Below, one piece after another: positions 1 through 5,486 of a stretch of 5,734 bases of DNA. Both the position numbers and the translations under genes were made by a program. Within the stretch, counting starts at the first letter, position 1. The number at the start of each line of letters is the position of its first letter. Source of the DNA: Halobacteriales archaeon SW_9_67_24 (lineage in GTDB: Archaea > Halobacteriota > Halobacteria > Halobacteriales > Halococcaceae); contig PXSV01000048.1 of the NCBI GenBank assembly GCA_003022685.1, positions 1-5,734 of the forward strand. The letters are read 5' to 3'. The notes under the pieces are model-generated. The model worked only from the letters and a program-made list of their open reading frames with translations. It had not been told where the DNA came from and did no database searches.

Positions 1-1442
1 GACTCGAACAGGCCGTCGGTGTCGTCGAGATCGGCGTGGATCGTGAGGCTCCCCTGATTGAGCCCGTCGAGCGCGCGTTCTAACTTCGGCGGCGTTCGCA
101 CCGTGGCTTCGGCGAGATCGGTGAACTCCTCGCCGCGCCCTTCGAGGAACTGCCTGATTCCCTCCTCGCGGTACCCCTCCTCCACGAGGTAGTCGGTGGC
201 CACCGAGATGAAATCGAAGTCCCGATCCAGCGTGACACAGACCCCCTCGACAACGGTCGCCACCCGAAGGACGAGGGCGAGGTTCGCGGGCAATCGGAGC
301 GGGAACTCGTAGATCGTGTCCTCGACCTGGGCGACGACCTCCTGGACCCGATACTGATCGACCTCCTCGCCCCGGATGTCCTGGATCGCGAGCTCCATCA
401 CGTTGCCCATCGTCTCGCGGTCGGCGGTCGGGCTCAGCGTCCCCATCTCCACCAGCGCGTCGAGGATCGCGTCGATGTCCTGGTTCGCGATCCCGATGTA
501 GAACTCCACGATCTTGTCCTGGATGTAGTCGTCGACCCGACCGCTCATCCCGAAGTCGTAGAAGACGAGCGTCCCGTCCGGTTCGACGGCGAGGTTGCCG
601 GGATGGGGGTCGGCGTGGAACACCCCGTCGTCCACGATCATCTGGAGGTAGATCCGTTCGAGGCGCTCGGCGAGTCGCGTGCGGTCGATCCCCATCGCGT
701 CGAGCTCGTTGACGGCGGTGATCTTGGTTCCGGGGACGTACTCCATCGTGAGCACGCGATCCGTGGAGCGACTCTCGATCACGCTCGGGATCCGGATCGT
801 GTCGTCGCCCGCGAAGTTCGCCCGGATCTCCTGGAGCATCCGGGCCTCCCGGTCGTAATCGATCTCCTCGTGGATCGTCTTGTCGAACTCCTCGGCCAGC
901 GTTTCGAGCGAAAAGGATCGTGCCTCGCCGATGAACCGCATCAGGACGGGCAGACTCCACTTGATGACCTGGAGGTCGGCCTCGATCAGCGACTCGATAT
1001 CCGGCCGGCGGACCTTGACCGCGACCGGCTCGCCGTCGAGTTCCGCCCGGTAGACCTGGCCGAGGCTTGCCCCCGAGATGGCGTCGGTGTCGAACCCCGA
1101 AAACACCTCCTCGACCGGTCCCAGTTCCGCCTCGACCACCGGCTCGGCTTCCGCCCATTCCGCTGGCGGGACCTCGTCCTGGAGCTTCGAGAACTCCGCG
1201 ACGTACTCGGGGGGCAGAACGTCGGGTCTCGTCGAGAGGAGTTGGCCGAGCTTGATGAACGTCGGCCCGAGCGTCAACAACGAGTCGAGCAGGACCTGCG
1301 CGCGTTCGCGCCGCATCGCGCTCGTGACCTCCCGTGGACCGCCGAACAGGAAGTACCGTCGGCGGTCGCGGAGATAGGCGACGATCAGCGGGAGGAACTG
1401 ACGGAAGACGACGAAGAACCGACCGTACGCGCGGAGGTTCAC
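1..1442 (-). CDS. ABC1/AarF/UbiB-family atypical protein kinase (C-terminus cut by window edge)
   Basis: I translated 480 full codons by hand; the frame is open to position 1, so the C-terminus is missing. The motifs are those of the ABC1 (ADCK/UbiB) family in order: KLGQ at residues 64-67 followed by LSTRPDVLP, the glycine/alanine loop GASLGQVYRA (124-133), ATP-binding lysine in VAVKVRRP (K143), EEIDYDREA (192-200), hinge-like TMEYVPG (232-238), catalytic HADPHPGN (276-283) and metal-binding YDFGMSG (295-301). Known members support quinone/isoprenoid lipid biosynthesis at the membrane; in archaea the substrate is unknown. Family proteins are about 550 residues and often end in two membrane helices, which would lie beyond the edge. 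The GTG start is well supported: the only in-frame codons upstream before a TAA (1485-1487) contain no ATG, GTG or TTG, and the next Met is residue 43, inside the conserved N-terminal part. It starts 13 bases after the hsp20 stop, so the two are probably cotranscribed. No strong Shine-Dalgarno is visible (only a GGGG stretch). Confidence 0.93.
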   Translation of the reverse strand, partial: MNLRAYGRFFVVFRQFLPLIVAYLRDRRRYFLFGGPREVTSAMRRERAQVLLDSLLTLGPTFIKLGQLLSTRPDVLPPEYVAEFSKLQDEVPPAEWAEAEPVVEAELGPVEEVFSGFDTDAISGASLGQVYRAELDGEPVAVKVRRPDIESLIEADLQVIKWSLPVLMRFIGEARSFSLETLAEEFDKTIHEEIDYDREARMLQEIRANFAGDDTIRIPSVIESRSTDRVLTMEYVPGTKITAVNELDAMGIDRTRLAERLERIYLQMIVDDGVFHADPHPGNLAVEPDGTLVFYDFGMSGRVDDYIQDKIVEFYIGIANQDIDAILDALVEMGTLSPTADRETMGNVMELAIQDIRGEEVDQYRVQEVVAQVEDTIYEFPLRLPANLALVLRVATVVEGVCVTLDRDFDFISVATDYLVEEGYREEGIRQFLEGRGEEFTDLAEATVRTPPKLERALDGLNQGSLTIHADLDDTDGLFE

Positions 1443-1455
1443 TGCGCGCGCCCCG

Positions 1456-1830
1456 TCACGGCTCGCCGGACTCGCCGCCGACCGTTATCGGGATCGAGGT
1501 CGCCTCGGTGGCGTCGCGCTTCGGGAGCCGGAGCGTGAGCGTGCCCCGATCCAGCGTCCCCTCCGCGCCCGTCCCGGCGACGTCCGGGGGGAGGGGAAGC
1601 TCGGCGTCGAGGAAGAGCGGCCGGTCCTCTTCGAGATACCGAAACGCCATCGGGAGGTCCTTCTCGCGCCGGGCCTCGATCCGGAGGCGAACCCCGTCGA
1701 GCCGGACGTCGAGCGTCTCGGGGCCCACGCCGGGCAGGTCGATGACGAGGAGGTACGCCTCCTCGGACTCCAACAGGTCGGCGAACACCGGGTCCGGGAG
1801 GTCCCCCAGCGCATCGCGCAGCGTCGACAT
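1456..1830 (-). CDS. Small heat-shock protein, Hsp20/alpha-crystallin family
   Basis: This 124-residue protein consists almost entirely of an alpha-crystallin domain. After a short N-terminal arm (1-14), strands begin at VFADLLESEEAYLLVIDLPG (15-34), followed by LDVRLDGVRLRIEARRE (40-56), the loop with FRYLEEDRPLFLDAELPLP (63-81) and the family signature EGTLDRGTLTLRLPKR (90-105), equivalent to the usual A-x-x-x-x-G-V-L-x-x-x-x-P. A C-terminal I-P-I (113-115) matches the I-x-I/V anchor that binds neighbouring dimers in sHsp oligomers. Family members are ATP-independent holdases that keep unfolded proteins soluble in the cytoplasm. The frame stays open upstream to 2376, but the product there is not protein-like for this family and reads antisense through another gene; the ATG at 1830 sits 26-30 bases downstream of a T-rich box with no Shine-Dalgarno, as expected for a leaderless haloarchaeal message. 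It is the first gene of a likely operon with the ABC1 kinase. Confidence 0.92.
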   Translation of the reverse strand: MSTLRDALGDLPDPVFADLLESEEAYLLVIDLPGVGPETLDVRLDGVRLRIEARREKDLPMAFRYLEEDRPLFLDAELPLPPDVAGTGAEGTLDRGTLTLRLPKRDATEATSIPITVGGESGEP

Positions 1831-1855
1831 GGGTGAGTCGTGGAGCGCCGGGGCG

Positions 1856-1862
1856 AAAAAGC
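1856..1862 (-). promoter_or_regulatory. Probable TATA-like box for the hsp20 / ABC1 kinase operon
   Basis: On the minus strand a run of five T (1860 to 1856) flanked by GC-rich sequence lies 26-30 bases ahead of the ATG at 1830. This is the spacing of an archaeal TATA element when transcription starts at or within a few bases of the start codon. No Shine-Dalgarno precedes the ATG, which agrees with a leaderless mRNA. No other promoter-like element is seen before the ABC1 kinase, so this one probably drives both genes. Box identity is inferred from position and composition only. Confidence 0.5.
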
Positions 1863-1920
1863 CCCCGATAGCGGTCACCGACGACCCGCGATCGTCGGCG
1901 ATCGGGGCGTGAAACGTCCC

Positions 1921-1970
1921 TGAAACGATCCGAAACGATCCTGAACGATCGGGAACAATCCCCAACGGTC
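1921..1970. repeat. Five tandem 10-bp units in the divergent promoter region
   Basis: Five consecutive decamers start at 1921, 1931, 1941, 1951 and 1961, with consensus NNRAACGATC. AAC at positions 4-6 and TC at positions 9-10 are kept in all five; the first three share ACGATC, while the fourth has A for G at position 7, the fifth has G for A at position 8 and C at position 3. A related TGAAACGTCC lies just before, at 1910-1919, out of phase by one base. A separate pair of GCGATCG words at 1888 and 1898 is also spaced 10 bases apart. The array ends about 8 bases before the TATA-like box of the rightward gene at 2009 and lies about 60 bases behind the hsp20 box. A period near one helical turn puts each unit on the same face of DNA, suggesting cooperative binding of a regulator. 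Function is inferred; it could also be decayed simple repeat sequence. Confidence 0.7.
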
Positions 1971-1977
1971 GGTCCCC

Positions 1978-1985
1978 TTCATATC
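1978..1985 (+). promoter_or_regulatory. Probable TATA-like box for the small acidic gene at 2009
   Basis: TTCATAT at 1978-1984 is the most AT-rich patch in this GC-rich stretch and lies 25-31 bases before the ATG at 2009. The interval holds no Shine-Dalgarno site, so a leaderless transcript starting near the ATG is the natural reading. The 10-bp repeat array sits directly upstream, where an archaeal activator or repressor would be placed next to the TFB-recognition region. Confidence 0.5.
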
Positions 1986-2008
1986 GGACAGTATCCATCT
2001 TCAACTCG

Positions 2009-2365
2009 ATGACGCAGACCCGTCCCGATGCCAGGGTCGAAGGCGATGCCGCCACCGGCCCCCAGGCCACTCCCGCCGAACCACCGACCGTCCTCCTGCG
2101 CAACGAGGACGACGCCGACCACGCGCTCGACGTGTGTATCGCCGCCGGCGACGGCGTCCTCGTCGACGATTCTCCCACTATCGACGGCGACAGCCAGCGA
2201 ACTGTGGCCGCCACGGCGAACAGTACAGGAACCGTCCGTGTCGAACTCCGCGCCGACCACGGCGGCTCCGCCAGCCTCGCGTTCGATCCCGGTCGTCCCG
2301 GCCCGACGCCGGTCCCGGAGTTCGTCATCCGTACCGAGACCATCGTCGTCGCCGGTCTCAACTGA
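2009..2365 (+). CDS. Small acidic hypothetical protein with predicted all-beta (Ig-like) pattern
   Basis: I do not recognise the family. The 118-residue product is acidic (for example EDDAD at 33-37) and its codons nearly always end in G or C, which favours a real haloarchaeal gene over the overlapping frames. After a disordered-looking Pro/Ala-rich N-terminus (1-26) the sequence alternates hydrophobic stretches with polar turns: TVLLRN (27-32), HALDVCIAAG (38-47), VLVDD (50-54), RTVAATA (64-70), TGTVRVELRAD (73-83), SASLAF (87-92), and FVIRTETIVVAG (105-116). That resembles the small beta-sandwich domains common in haloarchaeal lipoproteins, but here there is no signal peptide, lipobox or membrane segment, so a cytoplasmic location is expected. 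One cysteine (C43) is present. It is transcribed away from hsp20 from its own likely leaderless promoter and ends 80 bases before the first moeA; a role connected to either neighbour cannot be shown. Confidence 0.75.
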   Translation: MTQTRPDARVEGDAATGPQATPAEPPTVLLRNEDDADHALDVCIAAGDGVLVDDSPTIDGDSQRTVAATANSTGTVRVELRADHGGSASLAFDPGRPGPTPVPEFVIRTETIVVAGLN

Positions 2366-2415
2366 CGACTCCTCATTCAGCTCACTCGTCTCTCGAACCG
2401 AGCCATCCGGCACAC

Positions 2416-2422
2416 GTTTTTG
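2416..2422 (+). promoter_or_regulatory. Probable TATA-like box for the moeA operon
   Basis: A run of five T (2417-2421) following CACACG lies 25-29 bases before the ATG at 2446 and mirrors the box found ahead of hsp20. There is no Shine-Dalgarno between it and the ATG, so the first moeA is probably translated from a leaderless transcript. The second moeA instead has an internal ribosome-binding site. The rest of the 80-base gap between 2366 and 2445 shows nothing else that I can support, and no clear terminator for the gene before it. Confidence 0.5.
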
Positions 2423-2445
2423 GCCGCTCGCCCGGTCCTACTGGT

Positions 2446-3663
2446 ATGAACGACGTCCGCACGAGCGGGTTCAAGCGACTCACACGCCTCGAAACGGCAC
2501 GCGAGCGGCTGCTCGACCGGATCGATCCCGTCAAGCGGAGCGAGTCGGTCGGCCTCGTGGCGGCCGACGGGCGCGTCCTCGCCGAGTCGATCGTCGCCGA
2601 TCGGGACGTTCCCCACTACCCGCGTGCGGCGATGGACGGGTTCGCGGTCCGGGCCGCCGACACGTTCGGCGCGAGCCGGCGTTCGCCCGCCGTGCTCCGC
2701 CAGGAGGAGACCCTCGATCCGGGGACCGCGACCCGGGTCCACACCGGCAGCGAACTCCCCGAGGGGGCCGACGCCGTAGTGATGGTCGAACACGCCGAGA
2801 TCGTGGGCGAGGAGATCGAAGTAGCGGACCCGGTCGCCGCCGGCGAGAACGTCGCACCGGTCGGCGAGGACGTTCGGGCGGGACGAGAGCTCTACGAGCC
2901 GGGCCACCGGCTCCGCCCCTCCGATCTCGGCCTGCTGAAATCGGTCGGTGTCGACGAGGTGTCGGTCTACGAGTTCCCGACTGTCGGTGTAGTGCCGACG
3001 GGTGAGGAACTCGTCCAGGCCGACCCCGAACCGGGCGAAATCGTCGAGACCAACGGACTCACCACCTCGCGGTACGTCGAGCGCTGGGGCGGGCGGGCCA
3101 CGTATCGAGAGATCGTGACCGACGACCGGGCGGCGCTCCGGGCGGCGATCGAGCGCGACCTGACGAAGGACCTCGTGGTGACCACCGGGGGGTCGTCGGT
3201 CGGCGAGCGCGACTTACTCCCCGAGGTCGTCGACGATCTCGGCGAGGTGCTGGTCCACGGGATCGGCTGCAAACCGGGCCATCCGGCGGGGTTCGGCGTC
3301 GTGGCTGACACGCCGGTTCTGATGCTCCCGGGGTATCCGGTCGCATGCATCGTGAACGCGATCCAGCTGCTCCGGCCAGCACTCCAGCGGGCCGGCCACC
3401 ATCCACAGCGCAACCCCCCGACGACCGAGGCGCGCCTCAACCGGAAGCTCCCGAGCGAGCCTGGCGTCCGGACGTACGCGCGGGTGGAGCTACGCGAGGC
3501 GGACGACGACAGCGAACCGACGGCGGTTCCGACGCGCACCAGCGGCGCGGGCGTGTTGTCGAGCGTCGCGCTCGCGGACGGCTGGGTGGTCGTTCCCGAG
3601 GAGCGCGAGGGGATTCCAGTGGATGAAATCGTCGCGGTCGAACGCTGGGAGGGAAAACCATGA
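2446..3663 (+). CDS. moeA: Molybdopterin molybdenumtransferase MoeA (first of two tandem paralogues)
   Basis: The 405-residue protein has the full length and motif order of MoeA, the enzyme that inserts molybdate (or tungstate) into adenylated molybdopterin to complete the cofactor. Visible motifs: MDGFAVRA (63-70), TGSELPEGADAVVMVE (100-115), AGENV plus GEDVRAG (132-146), VGVVPTGEELV (180-190), the DD before the active-site domain (226-227), TTGGSSVGERD (246-256), GCKPGHP (274-280) and LPGYPVA (294-300), then the small C-terminal beta domain (about 328-405). Deviations from the bacterial form are PTGEE for STGDE, KPGHP for KPGKP and LPGYP for LPGNP; the Tyr is, as I recall, frequent in archaeal members. 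The frame is open further upstream, but the ATG at 2446 matches the family's N-terminus and lies 25-29 bases past a T-rich box. Its TGA overlaps the ATG of the second moeA by 4 bases, so the pair forms a translationally coupled operon. Confidence 0.95.
   Translation: MNDVRTSGFKRLTRLETARERLLDRIDPVKRSESVGLVAADGRVLAESIVADRDVPHYPRAAMDGFAVRAADTFGASRRSPAVLRQEETLDPGTATRVHTGSELPEGADAVVMVEHAEIVGEEIEVADPVAAGENVAPVGEDVRAGRELYEPGHRLRPSDLGLLKSVGVDEVSVYEFPTVGVVPTGEELVQADPEPGEIVETNGLTTSRYVERWGGRATYREIVTDDRAALRAAIERDLTKDLVVTTGGSSVGERDLLPEVVDDLGEVLVHGIGCKPGHPAGFGVVADTPVLMLPGYPVACIVNAIQLLRPALQRAGHHPQRNPPTTEARLNRKLPSEPGVRTYARVELREADDDSEPTAVPTRTSGAGVLSSVALADGWVVVPEEREGIPVDEIVAVERWEGKP
3648..3652 (+). promoter_or_regulatory. 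Shine-Dalgarno site for the second moeA
   Basis: GGAGG lies inside the end of the first moeA, 7 bases before the ATG at 3660. It complements the CCTCC near the 3' end of archaeal 16S rRNA. Together with the ATGA stop/start overlap at 3660-3663 it fixes the start of the downstream gene and indicates coupled translation of the two MoeA proteins. It is the only convincing ribosome-binding site seen in the window. Confidence 0.75.
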
Positions 3664-5486
3664 GCGAGCGCAAGCAGTTCCGGGACCTCGCATCGCCCGC
3701 CGAGGCCCACGAGGCGATCGCGTCGCTCGACCTCGATCCAGGAACTGAAACCATTCCGCTTGACGCTGCCGAGGGTCGGGTGCTCGCCGAGCGGGTCGAC
3801 GCGACGCTCGACGTCCCTGGGTTCGACCGATCGGCCCTCGACGGCTACGCGCTCCGCGCGCGCGAGACGTTCGGGGCGACCGAGACTGATCCCGCGACGT
3901 TCGACCTCGTCGGTACTGTGGAGGCCGGCGAGCGCCCGACCGTGAATCTCGATCCCGGCGAGGCGGTCGAGATCGCCACCGGCGCGGTGATGCCGCCCGA
4001 CGCCGACGCGATGGTGGCTGTCGAGCGCACCGATCGTCTCGGGGATGAGAGCGAAGCAGGTGACGATCCGGGCGAGCGGGTCGCGGTCCGGACATCGGTG
4101 ACGCCAGGCGAGAACGTGATGCCCGCCGGCGCGGACATCGCGGCTGGCGAGCGCGCGCTCGGTTCCGGAACCAGGCTGACGGCGCGCGAGATCGGGCTGC
4201 TCGCCGCGCTCGGCGTCGATCGGGTGCCGGTGCGCGCGAAGCCACGGGTCGGGATCGTCTCCACCGGCGACGAACTCGTTCGCGTGGGCGAGAATCTCGA
4301 TAGCGAGGCGGGCCAGATCTACGACGTGAACTCGGACGCGACCGCGGCCGCGGTTCGCGAGGCCGGCGGTGAACCCGTCGTCTACCCGCATGCCGGCGAT
4401 GACTACGACGCACTCGAAGAGGTGCTCCGGGAGGCCGCCGCCGAGTGCGACCTGGTCTGTTCGTCGGGCTCGACCTCCGCGAGCGCGGTCGACGTCATCT
4501 ATCGCGTGATCGAGGAGCAGGGCGACCTCCTGCTCCACGGCGTCGCGATCAAGCCGGGCAAACCGATGCTGGTGGGCCGGCTGGAGGGCCCCGAACCCGT
4601 GACCGCGACGGCCCGGGGACGGATGGCGATCGAGGAGCGCGCAGAGGAGGGTCGCCACCGGCTCGTTCCCGTCGGATTGGTCGAAAACGGCGCGGGCGAG
4701 ACCCTCGTCTACCCGGTCGACAAGGGCAGCGGCGCGACCACCTCTCTTGTGGAGGCCGACGGGATCGTCGAGATGGACGCCGAGGTCGCCTATCTCGATA
4801 CGGGCGAGGCAGTGACGGTCGAGCTGTTCTCGCCGGACGTCCGTCCCCCGACGCTGCTCGGCGTCGGCGAGGACGATCCGCTCCTCTCGCGGCTGCTCGA
4901 TCGGAGCGACCGGCCACGGTACCTGGGCGTCGGGAGCCGTGCGGGCCGGCGGTGGCTCCGCGACGGCGTTCCCGACATCGTGGCGGTGGCGGGCGATACC
5001 GATGAACTGGACGCCGACACGATCGAAATCGGTGGCTGGACCCGCGAGTGGGGGCTCGTCGTTCCGCCCGGCAACCCCGACGACGTGGCGGGACTCGCCG
5101 ACCTCGTGGATCGCGATCTCGCGCTCGTCAACCGACCCACGGCCTCGGGATTGCGGACGAGCCTCGGCAACGCACTCGCCGACCTCGCCGACGAGCGCGG
5201 TGTCGATCGACACGAACTGGTCGACGCGATCGACGGGTTCGATTTCACCCTCGAAGCCCACGAGAGCCCGGCGCGGCGGGTGGCTGCGGGCGGGGCCAAC
5301 GCGGGCCTCGGGCTCCGTGCGACCGCCGCAAAGCTCGACTGCGGGTTCGTTCCGATCGACGAGGAGCAGGTACGGGTGCTCGCCGCTGCCGACCGGATTG
5401 AGAAGCCCGGTGTCGAGGCGCTCGGCCGCGAGTTGGACGACCTCGACGAGCTGTGTACGGACCTGCCTGGGTTCAGAGGTCGCTGA
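3660..5486 (+). CDS. moeA: MoeA fused to a C-terminal PBP-like domain, with an internal deletion of about 33 residues
   Basis: The 608-residue protein has an N-terminal MoeA part (about 1-392) and a C-terminal part (about 398-600) resembling the PBP-like / LysR-substrate-type domain (Pfam PBP_like) found fused to MoeA in archaea and some bacteria. MoeA motifs: ALDGYALRA (59-67, Leu for the usual Met), TGAVMPPDADAMVAVE (107-122), VGIVSTGDELV (197-207), IYDVNSD (220-226), SSGSTSASAVD (268-278) and AIKPGKP (296-302). Between KPGKP and the C-terminal beta domain (GRMAIEER onward) the protein goes straight from MLVGRLEG to PEPVTATARG; the LPG(N/Y)P loop and following helix expected there are absent, although the first MoeA has them. 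PBP-domain landmarks are LGVGSRAG, WTREWGLVVPPGNP, ALVNRPTASGLR, and the glycine-rich GGANAGLGLRA followed by CGFVPIDEEQ. Expected role is metal insertion into molybdopterin, with possible ligand sensing by the C-terminal domain. Activity is uncertain because of the missing loop. Confidence 0.93.
   Translation: MSERKQFRDLASPAEAHEAIASLDLDPGTETIPLDAAEGRVLAERVDATLDVPGFDRSALDGYALRARETFGATETDPATFDLVGTVEAGERPTVNLDPGEAVEIATGAVMPPDADAMVAVERTDRLGDESEAGDDPGERVAVRTSVTPGENVMPAGADIAAGERALGSGTRLTAREIGLLAALGVDRVPVRAKPRVGIVSTGDELVRVGENLDSEAGQIYDVNSDATAAAVREAGGEPVVYPHAGDDYDALEEVLREAAAECDLVCSSGSTSASAVDVIYRVIEEQGDLLLHGVAIKPGKPMLVGRLEGPEPVTATARGRMAIEERAEEGRHRLVPVGLVENGAGETLVYPVDKGSGATTSLVEADGIVEMDAEVAYLDTGEAVTVELFSPDVRPPTLLGVGEDDPLLSRLLDRSDRPRYLGVGSRAGRRWLRDGVPDIVAVAGDTDELDADTIEIGGWTREWGLVVPPGNPDDVAGLADLVDRDLALVNRPTASGLRTSLGNALADLADERGVDRHELVDAIDGFDFTLEAHESPARRVAAGGANAGLGLRATAAKLDCGFVPIDEEQVRVLAAADRIEKPGVEALGRELDDLDELCTDLPGFRGR

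Noticed and set aside
603..1538. A 311-codon plus-strand frame over the ABC1 kinase
   Set aside because: It is antisense to a gene with a complete set of ABC1 motifs, and its translation is an Arg/Leu-rich shadow typical of complementary frames in GC-rich DNA.
1888..1904. GCGATCG direct repeat as a possible operator palindrome
   Set aside because: CGATCG is itself palindromic and frequent in haloarchaeal DNA; two copies alone are weak evidence, so I mention it only with the larger array.
1831..2376. Upstream extension of the hsp20 frame by 182 codons
   Set aside because: The extension crosses the repeat array and reads antisense to the 2009 gene; Hsp20 homology begins near the ATG at 1830, which also has correctly placed promoter-like sequence.
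2134..2445. An upstream extension of the first moeA by 104 codons
   Set aside because: It overlaps the 2009 gene in another frame, is Arg-rich and unlike MoeA; the family N-terminus starts at the ATG at 2446.
2366..2445. Possible transcription terminator after the 2009 gene
   Set aside because: The region is pyrimidine-rich but shows no hairpin, and the only T-run is better explained as the promoter box of moeA.
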